Source: Epiperipatus broadwayi
Lineage: Eukaryota > Onychophora > Udeonychophora > Euonychophora > Peripatidae
DNA length: 64,000 bases
Assembly: GCA_028023455.1 (NCBI GenBank)
Contig: JAQFVV010006255.1
Coordinates: 4,634,501 to 4,698,500, forward strand
Direction: 5' to 3'
Below are positions 25,001-37,770 of the stretch, piece after piece. Made by a program: the position numbers and the translations under genes. The notes under the pieces are model-generated. The model was not told the origin of the DNA and did no database searches. It worked only from the letters and a program-made list of their open reading frames with translations. Positions within the stretch are counted from its first letter, which is position 1; every line of letters begins with the position of its first letter.

Positions 25001-25603
25001 TACTTTAAAGTTTATTAATTGTTTATTAATTCAGATGCATGTGTAAATGTCTGAGAAAAAATAATTCTTAAATCAAGCCTATGATGATTTCTCAAGCTCA
25101 AAAATAAAAAAATTAACTGCAATGACAGCTTTTAACAGCTTCTAGGATTCATCTTGTTGTCTAAAAGTTTCAAGGAATAAATATAAAATCAATTTAAAAT
25201 TACCGCATATCATTTATAGGTATTTCATATCATCATTCAGAGTTAATCCCAGGGTAGTTTGCATGAAATTTCTCTACCAACAGCTATGAATTAAAAATGA
25301 AATAAATTTTACATTATTTGTGGATCTCATACCATAAATTACACTGTTTTTTTACAGTTTTCATTATAATTAACAAATAAGATATAATTTGTTTGTACAT
25401 GAAATATAAAACTTTAATGAACTATTTATTGTAATAATGATATATTTTATTATAAAAAATTAGAAGATTTCAAAATTACAATAAAAATAAAATAGTTTTG
25501 AAAAAAAGTAGATAAAAATAATCACAATGCTATAATTGATGTATTATATCTGAGACTGTTTTTTAAATGTAGAAGTTAGTTTAGAATAAATAATTTTAAA
25601 ACA
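22086..25603. other. AT-rich non-coding stretch
   Basis: A G-run follows T/A tracts at about 22433-22442. I see no gene or repeat ends. Confidence 0.4.
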
Positions 25604-25661
25604 GGCAAAACTCTCCATACAGTAGTGCCACTCAGTGCCAACCAATAGTGATCATTGGATG
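25604..25661 (-). repeat. Fragment of the retrozyme-like repeat
   Basis: GCAAAACTCTCCATACAGTA, then TGCCAC and ATTGGATG, match the terminal part of the hammerhead repeat unit (compare 57140-57195). The ribozyme part is absent. It is probably an old truncated copy. Confidence 0.5.
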
Positions 25662-25740
25662 TTTAGTGGTTTAATAAATATTTTTTTTTGGTTTGATATT
25701 GTCTAAAAAACACAAAAGCACTAGGAGAGATCAACTAAAT

Positions 25741-26486
25741 CAGGGATCGGGAACATTTTTAAGGTAGAGAACCATTTTGACGAAAAATTAAAATTTATAG
25801 ATCTGCAACTTGAAACCAATTTCATTCATTATTTAATATTTAATAACATTAACTATGCAAATATAATATTCAAACATCTTTTAAGCTTGCATATAATATT
25901 TTGATGGGTGACAAAATCCAAAATAAGAGAGCCATACTTTTTCCACTAAAGAGATATGAGTTACAACATTGATTATTTTAAACTGATAAACAAATTAGTC
26001 AAAAATAAATCTAGAAAAAGATGGGTATATCATGATATTTCTGTATCAAATTAAATAAAACTTAACATTTCATCATTTTTTTATTTATAGATATATAACT
26101 GTAATTCATATAAATTATCATTTATTTAAATGTATACTTTTTAAAAAATATATATATAATTAAAATAACTACGATTTTTTTACTTTAAATATACTATATA
26201 GAAAAACATTTATTTTATTATAAATGTTTAATTTACATGTAAACAAGTTGAGATAACTAATTAATAAGCTATTTCAATTAAATAATATCATTTACATCAT
26301 CACTAGTAGTTAACCAATGTTTCTTACCTCCTCAACAATTCAAATTTAGTTATATCATAAAAATAATGAAACTCCTTATGTCATTAAGACGCAAATATGT
26401 TTATTAAAATTTTACCAAAACTAAAACTTAAAATATGGCTCCCAAATCTGTTCTACCATGAGTCATAGATCTTCAATCTGCCCCTG
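25741..26486. mobile_element. hAT-like MITE (diverged)
   Basis: The left end CAGGGATCGGGAACA and the reverse complement of the right end (CAGGGGCAGATTGAAG) are weakly similar hAT-type termini. Subterminal blocks GAGAACCATTTTGA and GGGAGCCATATTTTAA also correspond. The flanking octamers match poorly, so the boundary call rests on the ends. There is no coding sequence. Confidence 0.5.
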
Positions 26487-27310
26487 GTCTAACATTTATA
26501 TGAAGATGAGCCTATATAAGTATTTATAAAAACAATAATCAAACTGCATAATAAACAGTCAATTTACTTATCTATTCAACCCTAATCTATTCATGGTAAT
26601 AGTAAAACTGTAAAAAATAATCTATTTGCTATCCATTCACATTTGGTCACCTTAAAAGAGTAATAACCAATAAACCTTACATTCAGGTGTGCTTTAAAAG
26701 CTTGGGTCGTTTTCATTATATACATATCCTTTTTTCTTTCAAGATATTTTTTTCCCATGCATTATATGCCTTTTTACCATTTGAAAAATATAAATTGTAT
26801 ATTTATTTATCTGTTTTATAATTATCAAAAATGCATAGATTACAAAAGCAAAATTAAATTTTTTTAATATCTGTTGCTTCCTAATAAAATATTTTTGTTG
26901 TTGTTATTGTTATTGCTGCTATGTCCTTGTATCTAGGCATTTTTATATAGTAGTTGGTGTTTTTTTTTTTTTTGATTTTGAGATTATTAGGCAAAGACAA
27001 CATAATAAATCAATAATAATAGCTATAAAAAAATCTAACTGGAAGAGTTATTATTTATGGCATGTGTCAGATTTCTGACATTCAACAAGCAGATTCTACT
27101 TCAACAAATATTCTCTAGTGGAAAAAAACTTTTTTAAAAATATATTCAAGAAATGTTTGTTAACAAGAATGTTTACTTCAAATATAACAAATTATTTATA
27201 AATTATTAAAGAATTTTCTTAAAAATAATTTTTTAGTAAAACTTTACATACAAAATACTAAAACAAACAACTGTTATTTTTGTTACAATCAAAAAGAGAA
27301 AATATCAATA

Positions 27311-27410
27311 CAACTTAATGAAAGTATATTAATAACTTTTATTAGTCATTCATTAACCTAAACATTATTCAATAATGAGCAATTACACTACAAAAATATT
27401 ATTCATTACC
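27311..27410. repeat. Fragment of the 541-870 palindrome family
   Basis: AAGTATATTAATAA, TTAGTCATTCATTA, CAATAATGA and TATTATTCATTA occur in the same order as in the arm at 535-600. Confidence 0.6.
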
Positions 27411-28671
27411 AATATAATTATCTATAATAATAATATACAATAATAATTTTATTATTATTGATAATTTCAATATTAATAGGGATATAAAAATTATTAAAGT
27501 TAAATATATATAAAAATTATTAAAGTTGTCATACTTTTTTTTTTCCACAATCTAATTTGTATTTATTATAGTTCTTTATTTTTTTTCCTTTTTTTTTAAA
27601 CAGGATTAATAAATAATTTGGAATGACTGGTGACATAACTGTTGATATTATTAAATAGTAATAACAATTGTAGAACTTGCATTTTTACTCAGGTATTTGT
27701 ATGTGGATGAAGATTCATAGTAAATGTTCTTTTATATTTTTTAGTCTATATTTATACTACATATACAAGAATACCTCAAAACCACAGATTTCAACAGTGT
27801 AGTATTATAATATACTTAGCAATTTCATCATGGAATTAATTATAAAGAATACAAAGAACATTTCCAAGCATTCTAAAACCAATGCATTGATTGATAAACT
27901 TGATAATTAAAAACCTCATGGTAAAACAATTGGTATATCCCTCTAAAATGCCTATGGGCTGGGATTTAAGTCTAAGTTGAATAAACTTGGAAATTTTCTC
28001 AGATAAAAGGTTTTAAATTTTTTTTAGACAGCCAGATTATAGAAAACAAATTAATCAGTTAGGTATTGACTAGGAAATGAGTATCTAAGTTATTATTGAT
28101 TAAATAGTAAAGATATCATGCTAATCTTAGTTCATCAACTAAGTATCAATGTGATGATTTTAAAAACAAAAAGTATATAATTGTAAATAATGCAGCTACA
28201 ACACTGGGGACAGAGATTTTTCACATTAATAAATATGAGGCTTATGGTTTATAATTTGGTTTGATAAAGATTTGAAATACAGGCACTCTTCATATATGTG
28301 GATCTTAATTGTAAATATATGGAATTTGAACACAGACTTTCAAACACCCTTCAATTATTCATACTATATCATAATGAAACTTTTATTTCCAAATCATAAT
28401 AATCAACTATATGGTCAAATATCTGTCCAGCATCTCTCTATGAGGAAATCATAAAAATAATGAATGATGATTTATTAATCTACATTTGTATGGCCAATTA
28501 AGCTGGCTACGATCTAGATGCTTAAAAAAAAATCCCAAACTTACAGCAGAAATTAAAAATATTTTCAAGTTTCACCAAGATTACATTTTAAATCATTTGG
28601 ATTTAGCAGTGAGCTTGCTATCCACTATGATATATAATATTTCATATATCATCATCAACCATTATCAATCG
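27411..28671. other. AT-rich non-coding stretch
   Basis: A short tandem repeat of TATATAAAAATTATTAAAGTT lies near 27485-27530. No supported gene was seen. Confidence 0.4.
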
Positions 28672-28672
28672 A

Positions 28673-30275
28673 CTACAGAGTGAAGGTCTCTCGAAGTTTA
28701 ATCCATCTTCTCTGATCTCTAGCCTCTCTTCTCCACATCACCCCTGCACACTTTCTTATTTCATCCATCAATCTCACATATTGTCTCTTTCTGAGTCATT
28801 TACAATCTATTGGAATTGACTTTTAAAATTTTAATTGTCTATCTATATCATCTCTTCTAGAAATATGTCCAGCCCAAGTCCACTTCAGTCTTTTAATTCT
28901 TTCAATGAAGTCAATAACACCTGTTTGTTCTCTTATCCATGTATTGAATTTCTCAATCTCTTCTTGTTATTCCTAACATGCATCTCTCCATACTTATTTG
29001 AGTGGTCTGAAATCTCTGCATTGCTCTTAAGTGTCCACGTCTCAGATCAATAAGTAAGATTTGATAAAACCAGATTTATTTAAAACTTCCTTTTCAAATA
29101 TATAGGCATATTTCCTTATTAATATTATTTCTACTAAAAGCACTCTGACCAAGTTTAATTCTATGATTAATTTCATCCTTTATGTTTCCATCTGTAGTAA
29201 TAACCTAACTAAATTATTGGTAGTTGTTAACTTCTTCTAACTCATCATAATTAATCTTTATTTTCATCTTGTGAGAAAACTTATTAAACATTACTTTAGT
29301 CTTTTTAACACTTATCTTTAGTCCTACTTTTTTACTTTCTTCTGATATCTTCTGTAACATTTTCTGAAGCTCCAAGGCATTATTTACAAAAACAACTACA
29401 TCATCTGCAAAATCTAAATGATTTAAATAATTTCCATTTACTTTTATTCCTTTAGCTTCCCATTGTAATCACAAAACACTTCTTGCAGCACTGCTGTAAA
29501 AAGTTTTGGGGATATGGAGTCACCCTATTTTACATCATTTTCAATGTTAACCTTCCTAGTATAATTATGTAATCTAATTGTTGCTATTGCATTTTTATAT
29601 TCTTCAAAATATAACTATATCATGGGTCTATGCCTTGAAGAAATGCTTATAGAATCAAATCTTTTCATATTCCTTGGTCCATTTTATAACTTCTCTCAAT
29701 ACTTGAATATAGTCTACTGTACTAAAACCACTTTTAACTCTAGCTTGTTCTTTTGTCTGTTTGAAATCCAATATTCTCTGTAGATGAGTTGTAAATACCT
29801 TGGTAAAAATAGTCTATAATTTCTAATATCTTCTTTATCACCTTTTTTAAATATTAATATTAATACCACATTCTTCCAATCAACTGGTACATCTTTATCA
29901 TTTAGACATTTAATATACAACTTTTCAAAAAAGTTTCCATTTCTTCACCTGCTTCTTTTAATATATCATTATAATTCCAACATTATTTGGAGTTTTCCCA
30001 TTCTTTATAAATTTAATTGCATGTCTCATCTCTTCATTTAAAATCCTTGGCAGCTGAGAAGATATAATAAATGTAGGAAGTATTTGCTCTTTATTATTAT
30101 ATAATTCTTGATAGACCTCTTCTACCCATTTCATGATATCATCTCTCTTTTTAATAATAGTTCCATCTTTTTTTCTTATTGCAGATATAAGTTTCCTATC
30201 AATACCAAAATGTTTTACACTCTTGAGACTTTTATTATCTTCTATAGCTTTTATTGTTAGTTCACAATTATACAT
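28673..30275 (-). pseudogene. RTE-type LINE, reverse transcriptase half (broken)
   Basis: This is the 3' half of an RTE-clade non-LTR retrotransposon, whose polymerase would copy its RNA at a nicked target. From upstream to downstream I read a pre-RT region (MRHAIKFIKNGKTP), the finger motif WKNVVLILIFKKGDKEDIRN, the catalytic box FADDVVVF at about 29400-29420 with both aspartates, and an uninterrupted stretch ending KKTKVMFNK. The C-terminus ends GVMWRREARDQRRW...LRETFTL with its stop at 28673-28675, a hallmark of RTE proteins. Frameshifts and stops separate the blocks, so the copy is dead. The endonuclease half continues upstream at 30377-31463. Clade assignment is from remembered family motifs. 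Confidence 0.85.
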
Positions 30276-30376
30276 TCTTGTATCATTATCAAGTCTTTTT
30301 CACACCATTTTACAAAATTTGAGATATTCAATCCTTCTTAATGCATCATTTTTACACATTTTCATATTTCTTTTCT

Positions 30377-31463
30377 TCATAAATTCTCTAGTCTCGGTAG
30401 AAATTTTATTGGCCAGTTGCTGATTTTTGTACCAGATATCTTTGTTGCAGTTTTTAAAAGTATATCAGTTATTTTCCTATTAATTTCATTCAAATATGAA
30501 TCATATTCAAAATCTACTAATACTTGAAAATGATTTGCAAGTTCTAATTTAAATTCACCAGACTGTTTTTGAAGATTAGGAATATCAACTGTAAATATTG
30601 TTTTTCTTAATATTTGTCTCTTTAGTTTTGCATTAACATATCTTACTAAACAATGATCACATACTGTGTTGAATTTATTAAGGACATTACAATCTTGAAA
30701 TATATATTTTCTGTTAGTGAAATGATAATCCAATTCTTCTGTACCTTCATTTTGATGCTTACATGTTCATTTCCTTTTAACAGTTTTCTTGAAGAATTTA
30801 TATAAAGTTTTTCTTCTTTTTTTTTGCAAACTCCACAAGTCTAAATCCTCTCTCACTTCTATTGCCATAACCAAATTTACCTACAGCATTTTCATCTTTC
30901 ATTTGTTTACCAATTCCAGCATTAAAGTCTCCCATAACAATTTTAAAATGTTATTTAGTCTCATCAAAAGTAATTTGTATGTCCATACAAAAATCATCTA
31001 CTACTTCATTACTATGAGAACTTGTTGGGCATAAACCTGAATTATCTGCATTTTGTATCTGCTATTAAGTTAAATAACTAATCTTGCCACTCTGTCCGAT
31101 ACACCATCATCTCCATAATGTTGTTCTTCCACTTTTTATTTATAATGAATCCTAATCCATTTGTACTTCCAATATTTCTGCCTTTATAATAGAGCACATG
31201 TCCATTTTTTAAATCAATTGTCTCTTCACCTTTTTTTTAACTTCACAAAGTTAAATAATGGCCCATTTAATATTAGATAGTTCTTCTGACTCTTGCAACC
31301 TTTCTTCACTTGAAAGTGATTTGCAGTTGTAAGTACTTAAAATAAAAAGACTCATCAAATGGCAACCTGAATCCTCAATCAGGAGATTCTTAGCACCCAC
31401 CATCTTGTCTGGTGACTTTATAGCCTCATGGGAATAAAACTCATGATTTATTTTGCCTGTCAT
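30377..31463 (-). pseudogene. RTE-type LINE, endonuclease half (broken)
   Basis: This is the AP-endonuclease-like part of the same RTE element; the enzyme would nick the target DNA. The N-terminal segment at 31251-31463 includes LSTYNCKSLSSEERLQ, typical of the start of RTE endonucleases. Further on, HYGDDGVSDRVARL and QIIQVYAQQ come in separate frames. VMGDFNAGIG (near 30930) preserves the catalytic D and N, followed by FGYGNRSERGFRLVEF. The linker at 30377-30733 (TNRKYIFQD) leads into the RT half. A long T/A run at 31531-31546 and several frameshifts break the frame. A second, shorter copy of this domain is at 44490-44985. Confidence 0.8.
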
Positions 31464-34400
31464 GATTGTATATATCTATTAGAAAAAATGTTTCATTCAC
31501 ACATTCATTCTGCCTTTTCAGGCAATTGATAAAAAAAAAAAAAAACGTAGTGTTTTTTGCTCTTAAACTCAGCAATAAAAAGCCAATAAATTCTCCACAC
31601 TGACTAATGCATGTTGGTGAGCAGCCCATCCATATTCATATATTATATGAATAATCACATAAGAACAGCAGTTGCAATAACAAGAATGTATGTAGTGGAC
31701 ATTAGGTATTTGCCACACTCAGTTCCTATAAGGCCTCCAAGAGGAATCAAAGGGTCTCCTTTCAGTTACCAGCAAACTCCTTACATATATATTGTACCAT
31801 CTACAAATAAATGGTCCAAAGATATTGGCATTTAAAATATTTAAAAGCTTAAAAAAAAGTAAATTTAAAGAACTTTTAAATTGACTCATTTTAATTTTTT
31901 TTTTTAGTTTGTATAATTTTTTTTTTTAAATGTACAATGAAAGTTAAATTTTTCGTTCATATGTAATTAAAAATAAAAGTTACAATTGGAAAGAATAAAA
32001 GACATACAGATTACTAATCCAAACAAATAAAAAGAAAAATTCCGAAGTAAAAGATTACAATCATTAAAACTTTTTTTTTGGAAGCTAATTAAAGATGGCA
32101 GAATTATGCTGAAAAAAAAAAAAAAACTTTGTAACTTAAATTTAAGAAAGTGCAGAGAAGTCTAAAAATGGATCGGATTATAAAAAAGGTCAGAAAAACT
32201 TAAAACTGGGCCATTGTCTTTTCCTTAACTAGCAGCTTCCATTAGGTTCGAGATAGAGGAAATATCCTACCTGGACTACTCATATGCAGAACTACCACTA
32301 CTCATATGAATCATCATGCGGAGTAGAACCGATGCGTTTTCAGATATCTTTCTTCGTATAGATCATTCAGAAAACGTCTAGCCATTAGGACAGGCCAAGA
32401 ACCTAGAAAAATGTCAACAGAGTGAAACTATTTAACTTCAATGGGCTCTTCAAAATGCGTACTACAAAATTTACCAGTAAGACTACTCATATTCTGATTG
32501 TGATTAAATTAAGCATTTGCAAACAATCCTTCCTATAAGCTTATAATATTAATACCTAATAGAGACATTTGCAAAATTATCATTCAAAGAACTTCCTGGA
32601 AGAAACTTCAGTGAACTTTAATTATTAAACTGTTTTAGTTAGTTGATTTAATGTCTGGATTAGCATGTGTGTAGTCTTTATAATTAATTAGTAATATGTT
32701 TTTAATATTTTAATTTGTGAGAATAAAAAATTTATTTATAATATCAACTATTCATTGTGTGTTATTAATGATAATTATTAAATTTCTTAATGTTAGTTAT
32801 TAGGATTTGAATATAATTTACCTTTGCCAATAGTTATTAACTAAGCCCTGGATGTAATATTCTCTGAAAAATAACTAAGTTACGAGAAATTATAACCCGA
32901 TCTTTTTAGTCACTTGCATCAAAATTATGGTATATGAGGAAGTTATGAGTCTATTGACTATGGCACCCTCTTATAAATTAAAACTAACTTCATCGGCAAT
33001 TCCTGTCATAATAATTAGTAGGCCAGTTAATCAGGAAATATAGCTATGTTTTTGGGAATAGGAACAAGATATTTTCTTATCAATAGCTTGATTAACTTTC
33101 ACTTAATAATAGTGTGTAAAAAAAGGCCTACCAGAATCTATTAAAATGTGAAAAACATATATATATATATATGAATGGTTTGGGCTTATGAAAATGGATT
33201 GTTGCTTATTGGTGAGGCAGTATTTTCCTGCTAGATAGGTAAAGAAAATTCATAATATCAAATGAATTTTATAAGTGCTCTGATATTAACAATGTAACAC
33301 TAGGAAGTAAAACAAATATAGCTGAGAAAAGTGAGAAAGAAATAATATATCTCCGAATGGCTGATCATGAGGATAAAAAGAAGATTCTTCCAGTATTAGA
33401 TAATATTCATTCCCCTTGAATGAGATTTAATATCTCCACTTTTGATTACAAACTACAATGTCCTTTCTTTCCTTAATAAATGAAATCAAACATATTCATT
33501 AATATAAAACACCTATCTTAATGTTCTAGTCATTAAATTCCAACTACAAAATATTTAATTCAATAACCCATAATCAATAATCATTATGTTACTTCTGCTC
33601 AGATGTCAGTGAATAAAATCAATAAATAATGATGACACTAAGTCTATCTCAATTAATAATCTATCCATGATATACTTAATCAAAGAGATAAGCAGAGTCA
33701 GCTAATATAACGAATAAAATTCAATTTTGATGTAAAATTAAATATTTGGATCATAAAAATTCAGAAAAACTTTTATAACATAAGCATACATTAAAAAGAG
33801 AGATTAAGTTTAAGTTCATTTCAAATGTAAATTATTTTAATAGAGAAATAATTGAAATGTCTAAAAATAGTAATATATAAGTAATAAATTCCATAACTGT
33901 ATTAAGTTAATATTAAAGTCTCACACACACACATATATTCTAATATTTCATTCATGCACACAATCTTCCCTTTTATAATATATATATATGTATATGTATT
34001 ATTAAAAATATCAATACTATTTTCCCTTATAAATAATTTTATTTTGTAACAATGTAGATTTAATTATGATGTAAAATGAAATACTTAATTATTTTACAAA
34101 ATGATATTTAATAATATTTCATTTTTCTTTATATTGAATATCATGCTATAATTTTGGGGATCATTTTGTAGACAATTACTAGTGAAGTTATCAATTTAAA
34201 AAAATTAGAATAGGCAAATTTTTTTGCTGATAAGTACCTATTTTTACAAATATTAATTTAGATGAAAGATACATTTCATGATATTTAATTAAAGTGTATG
34301 TCACAAACATTTGTCATTTTTACATTCATTGTTAATAAATATTAACTAAACTGTCCTCATTTCAGTTACTAATGCAAACCTATTGACTAATAAAATTTTA

Positions 34401-36050
34401 ATCATGATGGCTATGTATTGATTTACATTTTATATTTTATAATAAATAATTATTAAATAGTCCTGGAATCAAACAATTGGATTGGTAAGTGTATATATTG
34501 TTATGTATTACATTCTTTCTTATAAATTCAATATATTATTATTATTTGAGCTAGGTATACATTTTATATGATAATAGATTAAATAATTTATTATAGCTAA
34601 ATGTTTAGCAAATAATTAGAAAATCATGATAATTACTTTAATACTTATATATAATAGTTATTTTAAATAAAATCCCATATTCAAACTAATTTAGTACTTT
34701 AATTATTTAGAGTAAATAAAGGTAGTTATAATTGAATGTTAGTGTATTGTTTTAAACTATTATTTATTGGATGTGTATTATAATAATTTATTATTTATTA
34801 GAAAGATAATAAATTTTATTATGTTATAAAATTGGTAATTATATGCATTGAAATTGATATTTTAATCATTAATTAGAATAAGTTAGTGGTGTTTTTTTTT
34901 TAATTTTGAAGCTTATGGATGTAGTTTATATTTAATTTAGATATTAAACTTTTAATATTCATATCTATTTAAAATAGAGTACTAATGATTCTAGGCATAT
35001 ATGGTAGTTATAATTTATAGTTTAATGTCTAGGTTTTATTTTGAAAGAAAACATATTATGATTTGCTAATCATATTTGTAGGGATATTAAATAAGAATCA
35101 TTATCATAATTTGTGAAATTATTTGAAGTATTGGTTTTCATTTTATATCATTATAAGTTTGCACAAGTTGTCAGGTATATTAGATAAGTTGATCTTGTAT
35201 ATTTTGTTTTTGTTATAGTTTTAGCATTGTAAATATTTTATCCCATTATAATTTGGTGCCTCAATTCATGGAACAATCTGAAGAATTGGCTTTTCACATT
35301 CTCATTCCATTACAATTCAGTTCCTAAATTTGTGGGGCATTTAAAGAAAAAATTTTATACATTTTATTAATTATAAGTGAATGTGCATAAATTTGAAGAA
35401 TAACAAGGCCTCTTATTGCCATTCTCATTTGTACTACCATTTTATTGATACTGTAAATTTACAGAGTATTTAGAGAATTGTATGTGTTGTGGCAATTATG
35501 GACTAATATACACAAGTTTGTAAGTCATAACAAAGGTTTTATCATCAACACCTTATGTATTTTTGTGTCATTATAATTTGGCATCTCTAATTGAGAACTT
35601 GAATGTGGGCTAGTCAGAAAATCTTGCACACCTCATCATCATAACCATTTAACTGGCATTGCAATTCATAGTGCATCATCAAACTAGGACTATTTCCTAT
35701 TTATCATTTTTAGTCAACTACAATATATATATTATTGCAGTTAATATTTCAGTTACATCATCATCTTTGTAAAAATTTTGTTTAATCACTCCTCTGCTCC
35801 AATTACCACTTAATATAATTTTGTATATGAAAATAATCACTTATATTACTCTAATTGAATTTTAATGGAAAGTCATTATCAAAATAAAGAATTCTTCATT
35901 TCACAATATCCCTCAATATTTTTTTTAATTATGCAATGCAACACATTTCCACATTTTAAGTACTCATATTTGTCTTTTACCATCATAAAAAAATATTTTC
36001 CTAATCACTAAATAAATGTAAGTTTTTTTTCCCATTCATTTTATCTATAC
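31464..36050. other. Non-coding stretch with one GC-richer patch
   Basis: The patch at about 32190-32510 is clearly less AT-rich and repeats ACTACTCATATG (near 32276 and 32297). It could be 5' sequence of the RTE or a host exon, but no reading frame supports either. An (AT)n tract lies near 33156-33172 and a (CA)n tract near 33925. Between 35240 and 35480 a weak repeat of about 63 bp is suggested (CATTATAATTTGGTGCCT, CATTACAATTCAGTTCCT). Confidence 0.4.
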
Positions 36051-36532
36051 CAGGGGTGACCAACTTTTGTGTTCAAAAGATCTACTTTTTATTTTAAAAA
36101 TGTGTTGCGATCAACTTGTTGTCATAGACATTCGACTTATTGTCATAGGCGATCGACTTGTTGTCATAGGTGTAGTCTACATGGAGGGAGGTGTGAAATA
36201 TATACTATTTTTATATATCTACCTAGTAAAAAATAATAATTATTTAAAGCCAAAAAGCTCATGTCCAGGGGAATTAAAACAACATGAGTAATTATTAACA
36301 ATATTTATTAATTCAAATTAGCTACATTAAATCAAGATTAAAAATATTATTTTCAATAATGATATAGCTTAGTGGACTTCACCTATCTAGAATTAAAAAA
36401 AAAAATTAGAACAAAAACAAAAATAATAAAAAAACTTGAAAATCTTGTTTTAATTTGTTTCACTCGTTATCTGAAAGTTCTTGCCAGATTGGCCTGTGAT
36501 CAACCAAAAAATAGACTTGTTTGACACCCCTG
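36051..36532. mobile_element. hAT-like MITE, 482 bp
   Basis: The ends CAGGGGTGACCAAC and (reverse complement of the right end) CAGGGGTGTCAAAC are typical hAT termini. The flanking octamers ATCTATAC and ATCTACAT agree at 6 of 8 positions. The interior includes a short repeat of GTTGTCATAG. An apparent 74-codon frame crosses the left terminus and is not a gene. Confidence 0.75.
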
Positions 36533-36654
36533 ATCTACATACTTCTTGTTTCATAATTCAATTCATAATCACTAACCTGTAAATTTAATAACTGACGATT
36601 CAAAAGAACTATTAAATAAAATATTGTCTATACTCAACTTAATGTAATTAGAAG

Positions 36655-36695
36655 GGAGCTTGAAAATCTGAGTTCAAATCCTTCTAATAAAATTT
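36655..36695 (+). other. tRNA-like B-box fragment
   Basis: GAGTTCAAATCC fits the Pol III B box and is set in a short T-arm-like hairpin. No A box or full cloverleaf is evident, so this may be the relic of a SINE head. Confidence 0.25.
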
Positions 36696-36699
36696 AGTA

Positions 36700-37600
36700 T
36701 TATAAATTTTAATTATTTAACTTACAGCTACAAGTTGGTGCTACATTCACAAAATCTCATAAGAAAATAGCTGCTTCTTTTCCAGGTAAATATAACAGCT
36801 TAGATTTTATAAATTTAAAATGAATTAGTATTGAACAATAAATTTTCAGCACAAAAATAAAAAAATAATAATCAGAAATAGTAAATTTTTCTTTGATAGA
36901 TTAATGTTTTTAATATGTATATATTTTAAAATTAAATGCTATCATCAATATATACATACTGTATATGCATATCAAAAATAACAATTATATAAAGTGAAAA
37001 TGTGTACAATATTTATTTTTTCTTAATTGGTGATTTAATGTGTGTAATTTTTAAATAAAATTTTACAAAAGTATATACATAGTATATATATATAATAAAA
37101 TTGTCTGCATTAAACACATATACAGGATTTGCTACTACCCATGAATTTTGTTAACCACTTGCAGTTTTCTACTATAATTAAGGGTATTTAGTAAGAATAC
37201 ATTTAATAATAAAAATGATCTACAAATAAAAAATGAATAATCTGTGTTCACATTGCATGTTTTTGAATTGCCTTGCATAAATTCTTTAAATTTTGAAATA
37301 CTTCCACTAATGGTCTACATAAAAATACTTTGACAATAAAATTGCTTTATGATTGCAGCTGATACAGCAAGTGAAATGATAAATAAAAAAAACCATGATC
37401 CAAGATAAAAATTAATATGACTTCAGCTTATTCATTGCTATTTCTTCAGTATATTTTTCTCCATATCCCCATGCTTTAGCAATTAATAGATGCCAGATGA
37501 TAAGGGTTAATAAATTCCTATCCTGTACAATACAAAAAAATTAGCTTAGATTGAGAATATTTGTGTTTTTCCAACTTGGGTTGCATAGTTTGATAGTTAA
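36700..37600. other. AT-rich non-coding stretch
   Basis: There are TA-rich microsatellite patches (36940-37100). No gene was seen. Confidence 0.4.
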
Positions 37601-37770
37601 AAAGAAAGGTAAATGATATCCAAAGCCCCTCACTGATAAAAACTGTAAGTTTAAAACTAGTCTGAGAATATTGGATAGATAAGCACTGTATATGAATTTA
37701 TTAAGCACTATCATCTAGCATCTATTACATACTGAAGCTTACAACAGGTGGCATAGTTGTGTAAAGAAAA
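37600..37770 (+). repeat. Diverged copy of the hammerhead retrozyme unit
   Basis: The order of blocks matches the inverted unit at 57620-57745: CCCTCACTGATAA, AAACTAGTCTGAGAATATTG, then ACAGGTGGCATA. Divergence is much higher than among the three copies near 57 kb, so this insertion is old. Confidence 0.6.
37629..37666 (+). ncRNA. Degenerate type I hammerhead ribozyme
   Basis: Stem I is CTCA/TGAG. The box is CTGATAA, where CUGANGA is expected. Stem II is AACT/AGTT with a GTA loop, and AAAA replaces GAAA. The minimal stem III plus cleavage triplet CTAGTC is preserved exactly as in the copies at 57 kb. Stem I and stem II differ in sequence from those copies but still pair, which suggests the fold was once under selection. 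The core changes should make it inactive. Confidence 0.5.

Noticed and set aside
28835-30423. Several plus-strand frames across 28.8-30.4 kb
   Set aside because: These are antisense shadows of the minus-strand RTE coding sequence.
36067-36291. 74-codon frame near 36.1 kb
   Set aside because: It starts within the terminal repeat of a MITE and includes a short DNA repeat, so the frame is a by-product.
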